Under the pieces are notes generated by a model. The model was not told the origin of the DNA, made no database searches, and saw only the letters and a program-made list of their open reading frames with translations. From Vigna angularis (taxonomy: Eukaryota > Streptophyta > Magnoliopsida > Fabales > Fabaceae), in assembly GCF_016808095.1 (NCBI RefSeq), contig NC_068975.1:33956001-34020000 (forward strand): DNA of 64,000 nucleotides, written 5' to 3'. The translations under genes and the position numbers were made by a program. Positions 1 to 16,825 of the stretch are shown piece by piece (positions within the stretch are counted from its first letter, which is position 1; every line of letters begins with the position of its first letter).

Positions 1-1411
1 GCATTTCTTTTCTTTTAATAACTTCCCAGGACTTAGATAAATAATGAATTCGTGCGGTGAACTAATTTTGGATGGGAAAAAAATGTGAGATGAGAGTATT
101 AAGATAATAGTTTCCGTAATCATTGTGATTTAATTTTTTTGTGGGCCCACCCAGAGCATAATAATATTGCTTTTTTTTGTCCATGATTATTATTCTGTTT
201 AACAATTAAGAGAAGTTAACAAGGCCTTCATTTTGGAAGTTAATAGAAGGAAAAAAAGTCAACTGGTTGCAATTTTACTTGTGGAAATGGTTAATCTTTT
301 TCTATGACAGAGTTATTATTTTTTAAGAACTTCCACGACAGTATTATTAAACATGGAAAACGCAAAAATTGGTCTTGCGTACCGTTTTAATGATCATTAC
401 AACCATATCTTTACTAAAAATATAAATATCAATTTTTTTTAATATTTGTATACCTAGCCTCCTAAATTATAGGATTGGAGTGACCAATTTGGATTCTATG
501 ATCTACACCGGAGATTTTTTCCTAAATTTTGTAAAGAAAAATAAACACAATATGATTTAATATCAATTTTGCTTCTAAAAGTATATATAACTTTTCTTTA
601 TCTATCTCTCTCTATAAACCTTATTTTTATTCTCAACGTTATCAGTAAGGTTTTGTTAACAGAACTCAAGCCCGCGACTTATATAAACTTCAATTATATA
701 GGAAGTAAATGTTTTTATATATAAATTAATGTTATCTTTTATCATTGAATGATTTAGAACCCACTTATTAAACTTTTTATAAATAGAATAATTTTAAGAT
801 TGTTACTTAATTTTAAAAACTTTTTTTAAAGAGAAAATCGTTCTTTTTTTTTTCTGTGTCATTATATTCAAGAAAATATATTTTATTTTAAATAAATTTT
901 GATGAAAAAAACTACTTTTGTATATCATGATGGGTTTAAAAGATGTTTTCCAACGTTCTCACGAGAGATACTTTCACTACACAAAAACAAAAGTAAAATA
1001 TGGAAAATAAACTTTCCTGAGCATCATTCATATTCATAATTCAATGGCTAAGAACGTCTTAAAAAAATTTAACTTACAAAAAAGTTTGTGTAGATGACTT
1101 AAACAAAATTATTATCTTTTCACTAATTTGCATTAACAAATGTTGTTGAACTTTTTCAAATAATCGCTATCTCAGCTTCTTTTTTTACTATTATTTACTC
1201 TAACAAATAATGTTAACAATATTCAAATAATAGAGCAACATAATTCTTCTTTCAATCATTCATTTTCCAAACCATACATATGCAAGCACGCGTTTCATTA
1301 CGACCCAAACAAGCTTTTGCTGTAGAGAAACCTTTCAAACTTTCCGCGTTTTATGCAGAATATGTGAATCCATCCGCGTAATTTTAATTTAATCACTAAT
1401 TTTGAATTTCA

Positions 1412-1462
<51 letters not shown>

Positions 1463-2099
1463 ATCGTATTAGCTATTTTAAAAGAGATTATATTGCTATT
1501 AGTCTTCTTATGTAATATGAGTGGTCCAAAATTATAGTCTGGAATTGATTCGGGTGGATCCAGAGGATCCTTAATTGCCATCTTCGCCCAAAGACAATTC
1601 CAATTTGCAGTATCCAGAAACTAAATATAATAATCATGAAAAGCAATATAAGAATATCTGACGAGGAGACAGAGACAAGAAGAGCCAGTAATTGGACTAT
1701 TATTCATTTTTCATTATTTCTCAACTGATGCAATTCTCTTATTCTTTAAGGATATTTCGCTCAAATAATAATATGATAGTCGCTTAGGTAAAATTAGTAA
1801 AGCTATGTATGACTTAAGTGAAATTAGTGAAGTTATAGAATTTTGAAAAATCATGCAGATACGTTAATTAATTTGGTGATATGTCCAACAAAATGTGTAT
1901 TATTTAAGCAATATGAGAATACTGAAATGGTAAAATTCAAGTGGGGAAATTGGTGTTTAAATTATGAAGAAATAAGTTTAATATTGCATAGAGAGAGTAT
2001 ATCGCTCATACACGTAAGTGAGTGTAATGTAACTTATAAATAAATAAGTTGATAATGTCTTGGTTTATCTGGCAAACTTATTATTTTCTTTAGAAGTTT

Positions 2100-2104
<5 letters not shown>
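1..2104. other. AT-rich intergenic stretch
   Basis: No gene is recognised here. The DNA is AT-rich with homopolymer runs. The only clear structure is a (TA)n tract at 1416-1459. Short open frames exist, including one of 66 codons at 1843-2043, but they show no domain, no splice context and no similarity I recognise. Confidence 0.6.
1416..1459. repeat. (TA)n microsatellite
   Basis: This is an uninterrupted run of 22 TA dinucleotides. An apparent open frame on the minus strand reads through it as Tyr-Ile repeats and is not a gene. Confidence 0.95.

Positions 2105-2182
<78 letters not shown>
2105..2182. repeat. (TA)n microsatellite, left flank of a long-TIR element
   Basis: This is a perfect TA tract of about 78 bp that directly abuts the left end of the transposon-like element at 2183-3264. 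A second TA tract (3265-3378) abuts the right end, so the element appears to have inserted into one longer TA microsatellite. Because both flanks are pure TA, the target duplication cannot be read. Confidence 0.95.
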
Positions 2183-2185
<3 letters not shown>

Positions 2186-2423
2186 GTTTGTTAACGCGCG
2201 TACGCCTGTTTTTCAGTTGATACATTTTAGCAATGTGTACCGGATTCTAAGTTTTAAGGTTAAGGATATTTTAATAATTTTCATTCTCAAAACTTTAAAA
2301 AAAAAAAAAGAAACCCTCCAAACCATCACTCACCTCTCTCATTCCTCTCAATCATTTCTCTTTCATCTCTCTCACTCCAACATTTACTCTGTCATCCATA
2401 CTGTAGCCCCAATTGAAAAAAAA

Positions 2424-2615
2424 TCATAAACACTTGCCTTTAAACAATTTACCTTCGTAAAGAGTTGAGTCATTGACATATTCACCTTCAGACAAAGGTT
2501 CATTCAAGATCTCTTCAATTTCACCATCTTCACTAACCTCTCTAATTTCATCATCTGTTGAATCATCATCTCTAAAAAAAACCCCAGGCCAATTACCAAT
2601 TCTTTCGGATGTCAT
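2424..2615 (-). other. Acidic 63-codon open frame inside the long-TIR element, status unclear
   Basis: The frame starts at an ATG and encodes a strongly acidic peptide (a run rich in Asp/Glu around residues 16-45) preceded by the motif GNWPG. The same start region is repeated in degenerate form about 140 bp further along the element, as part of its internal direct repeat. It could be a remnant of a transposase N-terminus or a captured host fragment. I do not recognise a domain, and expression is unproven. Confidence 0.25.
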
Positions 2616-2970
2616 TATGCTTGTGAAAATTAGATAAAATTATATACGACAAAAATTATAAAATGAAAACTCATTATAAAGTCATTTTTTGTAAGAAATT
2701 GTTTAACAAGGAGTGTTCCTGATTTTTTCCAGGCCAATTACCAATTTCTTTGATGTCATTATGCTTGTGAAAATTAGATAAGACAAAAATTATAAAATAC
2801 AAACTCATTATAAAATCATTATTTGTAAGAAATTGTTTAACAGCGAGTATTTCTGATTTTTTCCAAGTCAATTACCAATTCTTTTATGCTTGTGAAAATT
2901 GGATAAAATTAGATAAGACAAAAATTATAAGATGAAAACTCATTATAAAATCATTTTTTTGTAAGATTGT
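2611..2970. repeat. Three-copy internal direct repeat, unit about 130-144 bp
   Basis: The word TTATGCTTGTGAAAATT recurs near 2615, 2759 and 2883. Each copy is followed by related text (GACAAAAATTATAA, ACTCATTATAAA, then a TTGTTTAAC block). The copies differ by small deletions. The array fills the space between the two long inverted repeats. Confidence 0.8.
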
Positions 2971-3262
2971 TTAACGACAAGTGTTTTTGATTTTTTCAAT
3001 TGGGGCTAAACTAGGAATGACAGAGAAAAGATTGGAGTGAGAAAGATGAAAGAGAAAGCGTTGAGAGGAATGAGAGAGGTGAGTAAGAGTTTGGAGGTTT
3101 CTTTTTTTTTTCTTTTTAGTTTTAAGAATTAAAATTATTAAAATACCCTTAACTTTAAAACTTAGAATCCATGATATATAAGGATATTTTTGTCTACTAA
3201 AACCCGGTACACATTACTAAAATGTACCAACTGAAAAACAGGCGTACGCGCGTTAGCAAACC

Positions 3263-7775
<4,513 letters not shown>

Positions 7776-7804
7776 TTCTCTTTCTCTCTCTCTCTCTTCT
7801 CTCT
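7776..7804. repeat. CT-rich tract upstream of the HSF gene
   Basis: This run of CT dinucleotides with a few TT/TTC interruptions lies about 510 bp upstream of the HSF start codon. CT-rich tracts are common in plant promoters and 5' leaders, so it may mark the start region of the HSF transcript (inference). Confidence 0.7.
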
Positions 7805-8036
7805 ATGAAATTATAGAAATTCCATTTTGTGTGGGAAATTCAAGTCATTAATATAGTTGAAAAACATGGTCAGAATTTATGCTTTTGGCTACTATGGACA
7901 AAGATATGAACTTTCCATTTTTTGATAAGCTCTTTCCATGTTCATCTTTGTTGTTGGGTTTGAGCATTTTAATCTGGACAAAGATTTCACCTTTGGGTTT
8001 GTAATTCATCGCCAGCTGTAGCTGGGGGGAGGGAAG

Positions 8037-8265
8037 GTAAGGTTGTGAGCACTAATTTTCTCGAAGGAGTGTTTCTGAATTGAATTGTCAAAAGGGGTCG
8101 TCTCCCTTTATTGGGAATTATCACTTTCAGTAAGGTGGGATTGGTGAAACCTAGCTAGAGAAGAGAGGCGGAGAACACGGATGTATCTTTTTTAGATACA
8201 TGTGTGTGTTTTGTTTTGTAGTGGACGTATTTGTGAAAGGGTGAAAGGGTTTTTTTTTTTCTCAG
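8037..8265 (+). other. Candidate 5'-UTR intron of the HSF gene
   Basis: A strong donor context (AAG|GTAAGG, GT at 8037-8038) and a polypyrimidine tract ending in CTCAG at 8261-8265 bracket a possible 229-bp leader intron. It would end about 50 bp before the HSF start codon. This rests on splice-site consensus only; no transcript evidence is available here. Confidence 0.35.
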
Positions 8266-8316
8266 TATACTGAAGGGTTTTTGTGGGTTCCCTTTGTTTT
8301 GAGATTTGTGTTTTGG

Positions 8317-9613
8317 ATGATGGAGGAAGCTCAGGGCAATTCTAGTTCCTTGCCTCCATTCCTCAGTAAGACTTATGACATGGTGGATGATCCTTCCACC
8401 AATTCCATTGTTTCCTGGAGCGTCACCAATAAGAGTTTCGTTGTTTGGAACCCACCAGAGTTTTCAAGGGATTTGTTACCCAGATTCTTTAAGCACAGTA
8501 ACTTCTCCAGTTTTATCAGGCAGCTCAACACTTATGTAAGTAAATTTGATCTTCTACATCTTCATCGATTTGATAGGTTTTTTCGATATTGTTATTATTA
8601 TTACTATTTTCTAGTTTCTTGGTAAAGGGATTGGTTGTTTTGAACTATTTCATGGTTTTCTGTCTGATCAGGGGTTTAGAAAGATTGATCCTGAACTATG
8701 GGAATTTGCCAATGAGGGTTTTGTGAGAGGTCAGCCACATCTTTTGAAGAATATTCATAGGCGTAAACCAGTTCATAGCCATTCTTTGCAGAATATTCAG
8801 GGTCAGGGATCTTCTTCACTGACTGAATCAGAAAGGCAGAGTTTCAAGGATGAGATAAAGAAGCTTAAAGATGAAAAAGATCAAGTACTTCGGGAGCTAG
8901 AGAGGCATGAACAGGAGTGGAAAATGTATGAGGTACAACTACAATATTCAAATGATCGATTGGAACAGTTGGAAAAGAAGCAAGAAAATTTGGTTTCTTC
9001 TGTTTCTGAAGTGCTGCAGAAACCTGGGATTGCCTTAAATCTCTTGCCACTGACAGAAAAAGGGGATAGAAAACGTAGGTTGCCAAGAAGTGGTATCTTC
9101 AGTGACGATGCTGGCATTGATGATCATATGGAAACTTCCTCTGTATTACCTGGGGTAAATGCAGAGGGTGCCTCTATTTTCGCCCCAAACATGGAGCGAT
9201 TTGATCTACTTGAGTCGTCCATTATGTTTTGGGAGAATATTGCACATGATGTTCAAAGTCACGTGAACATGGATTTTGATGAAACGACAAGTTGTGCAGA
9301 TAGTCCACCTATATCTTCTGTGCAGCTGGAGGTTGAAGTTCAACCTAAGTCACCTGGAACCAACGTGAATTCTGAGTCCGCTGTAGCTGCTGTTTCTGAT
9401 CTTGATGCATCAAAAGAACCACCTGTGGGAACAGTTTCTGTGGCTGCTGGTGTTAATGATATATTCTGGGAACGTTTCTTGACAGAGAATCCTGGTTCTG
9501 AGAATCAGGAAGTGCATTCTGAAAGGAAAGATTCTGATGGCAGAAGTAATGCCAAATTTTGGTGGAACATTAGGAATGTAAATAACCCTCCAGAACAGAT
9601 GGGGCATTCTTAG
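8317..9613 (+). CDS. HSFA4: Heat-shock transcription factor, class A4 type (two exons)
   Basis: The product is a sequence-specific transcription activator that binds heat-shock elements in the nucleus. Class A4 factors act in heat and oxidative-stress responses. Exon 1 is 8317-8535 and exon 2 is 8672-9613, giving about 386 residues. The 136-bp phase-0 intron (GT at 8536, AG at 8670-8671) splits the DNA-binding domain after QLNTY, the position typical of plant HSFs. Domains in order: winged-helix DNA-binding domain (about 15-107, with [18 protein letters not shown]), coiled-coil HR-A/B oligomerisation region with class A spacing (about 123-190), basic nuclear localisation stretch RKRRLPR (about 206-212), and two aromatic/acidic activation motifs, FWENIAHDV (about 258-266) and [14 protein letters not shown] (about 335-348), the pair typical of class A4. 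Two adjacent ATGs (8317, 8320) could start it; the in-frame sequence upstream has no ATG. The extreme C-terminus ends soon after EQMGH, earlier than I expect for this class. Confidence 0.93.
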
Positions 9614-12600
9614 TCAAGCAGAGCCAACTTAGTTGCAATGATTATTCCTTCTAGCTTGAGATGCCCTGCAATTTCATGTAATAAACGTAGGTATGAATGG
9701 TTGGCTCTACTATGTATACATATGTCATTTTCTTGGTTAAATGGTTGCATCATCTATAGAATTTTATCAATTATTATAATGTTAGATCAAGCCTCTTTTA
9801 GCTCTACCTTATCAAAACCTGTGCTGAAGTGTGATTATGGTTTTTCCCTACTGATCTATTTCTTTTTGTAACTTTTCCATATAATACCAGTTGCATCTAC
9901 ATCTGTTACTGTCTGCTGCAGGGAGGTACCCAATATTAAAACTGCCAAGTATTGATGTTTAAATGAGGTCTATGATGGGATTTCTGTAAATCTTTTAAGT
10001 AAATAGCTGCATACCATGTTGATAAAAAACAAAAACACATAGTTGCATATCCTATATCATTAAGTGCCTCTAGATTTTGTTTGGGTTAAAGTCTGAAGTG
10101 TGGTAGTTCTTGTCCCTTGCTTTCGCTATGATCATGACTATTTTTTTAGATTATTTGGGTTATGTTATCTCATTGTTAGGGTGAAAAAACTGTTGCTTAT
10201 GAATTTAGGAGATTTAAATGAAACAGGTTTAAGATTATCACATTTATAACAGATTAATGCAAATTGATATTTTTGTATTGGAAACAAAAAATACTGAGTA
10301 CAGTTTTAATATCATCATTCAATAACTTTCAAAAGTCTTCTGATCAATTAATTTAATGACACTCAGACTAATGCAGAAAGTATTTAGTAAGATATTATTG
10401 AAAAAATTAGAATTTATCTTACTAGAAAGACAAGATGTACTGATTTATGGTTGTGGTGTATATTTCTAGTTCTGTTTCCTTTATTCAACTATTTTCACAG
10501 GGTTTCACTTTTTTTATCTAATCTCACTACATAGACATAGTGCAAGACTGATCAGTGACCACATATATAATATATTTCCAGGCTACAAGGAAAGAAGTTC
10601 TGGATAGATGGTGCAAGGCTGATCAGTGTCCAGACAGAGTTATATCATTTTCTACATTGTGTTGGAAGTCTTACAAATGTTGACTGTTAGTTGTAAGTTG
10701 AGATCAGATTGGCAAGGGAGACATTAGCATACATTGACAATAAAATATTTCAATGGATAGAATTGATGCTTTGATTAGTTGAAATCTTGGACTGCCTTCT
10801 CCATAAAGACTGAAACTAACTTTTTCATGAATTAAAATTAGCTTGTATATAAACTAATTTGTAGAAGTTATGTTATATAACTTTTAAAAAAATTTATGTT
10901 TAGGTTTAAGTTAATTTTTACTTATGAAGAAGTCAAATTTAATTTTGTTCATATTTCTCTCTTATAATAGTCTCTATCAAGGAGTGTTTTGTATGTATAA
11001 TTAGGAATAGGAAGTATTCTTGCTTCATGTGTATTGAAACACATACAAAATATTGTATTTTACACGTGACAGAGGGGAGATTCTTTAGATGTAAGGCACC
11101 TGTGATCTATTTTCGGTCATTTGTTTTGTATTTATATATCAACTTTCTCATTTTCAGGAATTTTATGTGACAATCTATTTATTTTTTGTACCGAATCTGG
11201 ATAACATGTCAGCTATGCCAGTTTGCTTCTCTATGTACAAGTTGTCCATTTTAATAATTTTTCTCAGAATAATAGGAGTAAAGATTTACAGACTTGTGAA
11301 TTTAAGTTGTTGATTAACATGAAGTTGATAATTTTATATTGGTTTATACTTGAAGCGTCTCTCACATGTGATCTGTAAAACTTTGGTTAATTTGATAGAA
11401 GCAAATATTGGTGTTATTTGACTCTGAAGTTAAATATGAGCTCAAATGACTTTCTGAAAGTGTACAGCTAATCATTTTTGTATTTGATTATTCTAATGTT
11501 GCTGTGTAAGATGGAAACAGTTCCGAGCAATACATCATTCATAAAAAATTAAGTCAAATTGGAGGATTCTGTTAAAATTTCACTAAGTTATCTGTTCAAA
11601 CAACTCAAGATACCGAAGGATGGTTTAAATTGGCATCTGTTTTTATGCTTATGTTTTTTATTTATTTGAAAAATAGTTTTAGACAAACAATTACCTACAG
11701 ACAAAATAATTACCTACATAAAAAACGTTAACACATAGGTTGTTATTTTTACTTGTTAAGACAAAAATGACTTTTGTGTAAATTTAAAATCTCAAGTTAT
11801 TTTTTTTAATAATTTTATGTCAGTTTAGTAGTTAATATATATCACCTAATAACTTGGACGATGATTCATCTTAAGAAAAGGCAGAAGTTGCTCACAAGTT
11901 GTAATCCAGTTCACTTTCACAACCCACTGAAAAGGAGCCTGAATGGAGTAGCTCTTTGATCAAAGTCAAACTAAACCTTAGATTTTGACCGAAGTGGAAA
12001 ATGGCATCATCAATCCACAAAATCATTATGTTTGTAACTGTGATCCATTGCTAAATGCACATTTTGACTCTGCAAGTTAACATTTTGACTCTGCAAGTTA
12101 AAAATGTCTTTATTCAGTCCCTATGCATGATTTTGTTATGATACATAGTTTATGCTTGTATATCAACTGTTCTTAATATTTTATGATGTATTGGTTAAGT
12201 TTATGTGTTTTAATTGTGCGCATGGAATGTTAAATATCTTTCTGAAAACTAAGGTAAACAAAGACTGAGAAATAAAAGAGCATGACAAAAATGTTAAAGA
12301 AAAGATCGTGGAATTATATAAGTTAATCTTAAGCGATTTTTGGGTTAATGATGATGGCACTTATTACGATAAACTTGCATGGTAAAGTATAAAGTCTTCC
12401 CAAACTAATATAATTTAGGAAAATGTGATAAATTCTTTATATACATATACCTAAATAATGTGTCGTGCCTCATGCTGTTAAAACTCAACTATTTATTTAA
12501 AAGCAGTCACATATTGAATTCTATACCACTTTGTCATACAAAACCTTCGATACCATGTTAGCGTATATATATATATTAATAGGAATAACTCAAGTCCAAA

Positions 12601-13574
12601 AATTAGTCTAAAGAATATATCAAAAGTCCAAATTAGTCTAAAGAATCAATTAAAAAAAAAGTTAGCCTAAAGAAAAAAGTTAACTAAACTTTATAAAACA
12701 GTATTTTGCCTGTATTTCTGATAAATATGGCCATATTAACAATCGTATAGTCGTATTCATTTGTATCAAGTCATTCTTTTTGTTAAAGCTCTAAGAAAAT
12801 CGCTTCGAATCTTGCAAGGATGTATTAAGTCAAGAGTCAAATAGGTTATCAATTTTTTCTATTATTTATTCTTTTGTACATGTAATTAGTCAAATTTTAA
12901 ATCACACCTTGCAACTAAAAGTTTTAACTTTATCGATGAGGATATATAACTTTTAATGATTTCGAGCTAGTGCGTTACGTTAAGTCATTTGATAAAACGT
13001 AAATAGTTTGATGAGATAATTGTGGAAGAAATTATGTAAGAATTCATTTTAATACGATAGATGAAGGAGTTTATAATAATATTTTATTATTTTTGAGTTG
13101 AATATATATTATAATATTAATTTATTCTTTATTTATCTTTATTGTTTTTTTTTTCATCACCTAACTTGTTTTTAAGGTTGTGAGGTGATGATCTATTACT
13201 TTTATTTTTAAAACCACTGTGTAGAAGATAATATAGAATATATCAAATTCACCTTTTCAAATTTTTTATTAGAGTTCCTTTGAACTAAGTTGGACTTCTT
13301 TTATAACTCCTAAAGTAATTTTGTTCATATACTTCATAAATAAACATGATACCTACGTTGGATATTTTTTAAAATTTTCATTATTACGGAGTGAACTTAA
13401 TTGCATAACTTTAGTTACACTTAAGTTATTTTTAAAGCCACCACTTAGAAGATAATATAGAATATATCTAATTTACCTAATCATCAAAATGTTGATTACA
13501 GTTCCCTTGGACAAAGTAGGACTTAAAATAACTTTTTTCATAGACTTCATGAATAAACATGATACTTTTTATAC
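9614..13574. other. HSF 3' flank and AT-rich intergenic stretch
   Basis: The first few hundred bases after the HSF stop are probably its 3'-UTR (AATAAA-like words occur, for example ATAAAC near 9680); the polyadenylation site cannot be fixed. The rest has no recognisable gene. Small structures include a 21-bp direct duplication near 12,060-12,103 (TTTTGACTCTGCAAGTTAA twice) and two diverged copies of a 140-bp segment at 13,208-13,352 and 13,432-13,566. Confidence 0.5.
13208..13566. repeat. Diverged direct duplication, two copies about 224 bp apart
   Basis: Both copies contain TAGAAGATAATATAGAATAT, then a GTTCC(T/C)TTGGAC-like block, and end with ATAAACATGATAC. Each is about 140 bp, with clear sequence drift between them, so this is an old local duplication. 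Confidence 0.7.
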
Positions 13575-13576
13575 AT

Positions 13577-13664
<88 letters not shown>
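13575..13664. repeat. Compound (AC)n(AT)n microsatellite
   Basis: About 20 bp of AC repeats run directly into about 70 bp of AT repeats. Confidence 0.95.
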
Positions 13665-13667
<3 letters not shown>

Positions 13668-15447
13668 ATTAGACTTTATCCATCACAGTTTATATCTATC
13701 TCTTAAACTTTTAAGATGACTCAATTATGGTTATTTATATGACCTTTTATTTACTACAAACATTATAATTTTTAAAAATATAACGCGCTTTTTGGATGGA
13801 AAAAGTGATTCTTTTTAATCAATGGTTAAAATTTTTAAAACACCGTAATTTAGTATGGATGCATAAAGATTCTGTCACAATTTTAACTATTAATTTACTA
13901 AACAATTTTCATAACTTTCTTGTTTTATTTTCTAAAATGTATCTTAGGATTTTAGAGTAGCCAAATGTTGATCCCAAACAATTTATCTAATTTCCTTATG
14001 CGTAATCTTAGTTGCTTTATGATTTATTTTTATCAAAAGACCACTTTGTATTAACTTTTAAAACTATTTTTTGATTAATTAAGAAAATCATAATTAATAT
14101 AACAGTAACTTTTTTAGTTTTGATTTGGTAGTGTTAAAAAGAAATCAAAATTGATTGCCAAAATGATTGAGATTTAGTTGACTTGAACATAGCAAAAAAC
14201 AACACGATTACCTAATTTATGATTTTGAATAAAAACGGTCTTTTAATAAGAGTTTCTCTCTAAATCGAGTTAGAAAGGAATGTAACAAAACTTAAATTTA
14301 TTTATTTTAGATAAAAACCTATATTTTATTTATTTACCATCTTAATGTGCTTAGCTTAAATTAAATTAAAGATAAATATATTTACTCAGTTTTTGAGACA
14401 AATTAATTACGGTTTAGATTAATAACTGACATTAGGTCTATAAACTCTTTACTCCTTGAAATCGTGATTCCAAAAGAGACTTTAGAAGCGTATTATCAGT
14501 TTATTCCATTGCATTGTTATTTATTTTTACTTTAATCCCTAGAATTAATGAAATCTAATCCGAAGTGTTGCATGAAAGACATGTTGTAAATTATAATGTT
14601 AGTATATTTTCAAGAACTAAAATTATAAAAGTGATTAAATTTAAAAACTGGACTTAAACGAAACTAATGTCAAACTTTTTATTGAATGGAAAGACTAAAG
14701 TGACAGTAAGTCACAATTTCAAATAATGAGAGAATTTTGTTGAGTGAGGTTCGGGGACAGAGACACGTGATGGTGGATAAATATGTAGCTACATGTTTGA
14801 TAATATACGTGCCCATGTTATAATGTTGTAGGATAGCTGGTAAGAATATGATTTATACAGGGTTCATGAAAACAATGCAAAAGCGAAAGCTTTAATGATT
14901 TTGAAACTGGTTGGATTCAATGCCATAAGTTCTGACTCAATATCAAGGCGTTATGTCTGTTTATTTCAGGTATTTATATGTAGATGCCAAAGATTCAGCA
15001 CCAACTCAAAACATGAAGTTGCTGAGATAAAAACCAGCTGTAGCATGGTTCAAGAGATAGCACTGAAGGTAATTTTTTCTATCGAAATATTTCAGTTGCA
15101 TTGAAGATAATGAAAGATATCTGCTTCTGATTTTAGCAGTTATCCCAAGTGCCATATTCTGGAAGTGCTGCGGTTTGTGAGTGATTCCGAATAAATGTCT
15201 GACTTGAAAGCAATTAGATGACGGGTTTTGTATCCTTAAGAGAGATAGTATTCTCTTTTTCTCTGTTTTCTAACGTTTATAGTTTATGGTCTCATGCACA
15301 TTGCACAAAAATACCTCTGATTGATAGTAATTGAGAATTTATGGAAACACTGTTACATTTAGAAAATAAACTAGAGCATGGCAAGAACAACATGTGCTTT
15401 AGAGTAACTGTACACTTTGGTCAAGCGTGTAAACTTGACACAGGTTT
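13665..15447. other. AT-rich intergenic stretch before the OFP gene
   Basis: No gene is recognised. A segment near 14,969-15,068 has exon-like borders (TTTCAG|GT... and CTGAAG|GTAATT) and a short open frame of 69 codons, but no domain is visible. It is left as unassigned sequence. Confidence 0.45.
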
Positions 15448-16656
15448 TTATTCATAGTAACCACATTGCATGTTTAGTTTAATACCCAAAATACCTTGGC
15501 TCATGTCAAACCATACCTTCCTGAACACTTTGATGATGAGATCATGATATTCATCTGCATTCAAAGTCAGATAACATACCAAAAGATCTTCCATTTCTTC
15601 TGGCTGAATAATCCGATTCTCTATGATCATCTCAATCATTGAGTCTCTGAAATCTTGCATTGGATCTATTGAAGACTTAATCACAGCAAAGCTTTCTAAT
15701 ACTGGTACTTCCTCCACAATCTCTTCCTTTTCTTTCTTCATCTTTAGTTTGGCTTTCTTCATGTCTTCCAGGGCCTTTATTTTGCAAATTTCAACCTTAG
15801 AAACCATCCTTGGAGAATGTATTTTGACCCTAGAGCTCGGCTTTTGTTTCCTCCTCTGATGTTCTCTGTTGAGATGATGTGATTGCTTATTCCTGTTGGT
15901 CTTTACCTTCGTCTCCTCAGTTTGTTTCAAGTTCTGCCTCTCAGAACTCATTTTCTTGTGAGACAGCCTTTCATTTTTCTCAAAATTTTCTATAACATTT
16001 CCAAGGATGGGATTCCTTGAAATTGCAGAAGAAGAAAAAGCGTGTGTTCTTGGGGTGCAAATTGTTCTAGGTGATTCAACTTGCAACACATCTTTTTCCA
16101 CTGCTTTACTTGATCCAAACTTAAGTTCCTCAACTTCTCTTTCAAGTGTCAAGAGTTGGTCTTGAAAAGCCTTTTTTGCTTTCCTCTCAAATCTCTTCCT
16201 TAAGTTTTCATATTCCTTTTCTCTATTGTACACATCCATCTTCTTTGAAACCTTCCCATCATCCACCAACTTTCTTTCTTCTCCTTGACCAATATCCCTC
16301 TCCTTTAACTCGAGTGTGCCTTTAGCATCCCTTCTACCACCAAAGCAACTTGAGGAGGGAATCACACTCTCATCAATATCTTTATTCTTCTTATCCTCAT
16401 AACTCTCTTCATTTAAAGGTTGTCTACAGAAATCACGATCATCCTTTACACAACATCTTCTATCTCCAATCTCACAGAAATATTGAGGTGAACTACTAGG
16501 CTTTGTCTTGTGCTTCATTTTTGCAGCACTTGGCTCCGAATTGATGATTCTCATATTCTTGAACTTGGAGAACCAAGAGAAAGGAGATGCATGAGAAATG
16601 AAGGAAGAGACAGAAGAGGAAGTTGAAGAACGATTTCTTCCTCCCCACTTCATCAT
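15448..16656 (-). CDS. OVATE family protein, OFP5-like transcriptional repressor
   Basis: OVATE family proteins are plant-specific repressors that bind TALE homeodomain proteins (BELL/KNOX) and affect organ shape and cell division; location is nuclear/cytoplasmic. The frame is intronless. The family-typical N-terminus [10 protein letters not shown] followed by a PFSWFSKFK motif begins at an MM pair (ATGs at 16656 and 16653), giving about 401-402 residues. The frame remains open upstream to an ATG at 16800. I prefer the MM start because it begins the conserved N-terminus and because a TATA-like box at 16819-16825 would place transcription start downstream of 16800. A lysine/glutamate-rich coiled-coil-like segment lies near residues 150-195. 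The conserved OVATE domain is near the C-terminus (about 323-387), with [31 protein letters not shown] and VFRKVWFD. Length and layout match the larger OFP5-type members. Confidence 0.9.
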   Translation of the reverse strand: MMKWGGRNRSSTSSSVSSFISHASPFSWFSKFKNMRIINSEPSAAKMKHKTKPSSSPQYFCEIGDRRCCVKDDRDFCRQPLNEESYEDKKNKDIDESVIPSSSCFGGRRDAKGTLELKERDIGQGEERKLVDDGKVSKKMDVYNREKEYENLRKRFERKAKKAFQDQLLTLEREVEELKFGSSKAVEKDVLQVESPRTICTPRTHAFSSSAISRNPILGNVIENFEKNERLSHKKMSSERQNLKQTEETKVKTNRNKQSHHLNREHQRRKQKPSSRVKIHSPRMVSKVEICKIKALEDMKKAKLKMKKEKEEIVEEVPVLESFAVIKSSIDPMQDFRDSMIEMIIENRIIQPEEMEDLLVCYLTLNADEYHDLIIKVFRKVWFDMSQGILGIKLNMQCGYYE

Positions 16657-16818
16657 TTGTTTTAATGAAGATGATGATAACTCTCTTCTTCCTTCTGATT
16701 TGGTTAAGGTTTGTAGTATTTTGTAGAAGATAGAATAGAAGAATGAAAACTGATATGGAAGATAATGTTGCTTAGTGGCATAAGATAACTCGTGAAACAT
16801 AGTGGGACGGTTAGGATG

Positions 16819-16825
16819 TTAAATA
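16819..16825 (-). promoter_or_regulatory. TATA-like box of the OFP gene
   Basis: On the minus strand the sequence reads CCTATTTAACATCC about 165 bp upstream of the preferred start codon. If it is the core promoter, transcription would begin around 16,790 with a leader of about 135 nt. No other promoter evidence is visible. Confidence 0.4.

Noticed and set aside
2034..2225. Open frames encoding long Tyr-Ile repeats across (TA)n tracts (also at 1396-1581, 3222-3404, 29230-29475)
   Set aside because: A (TA)n tract is open in several frames by construction; these are microsatellites, not genes.
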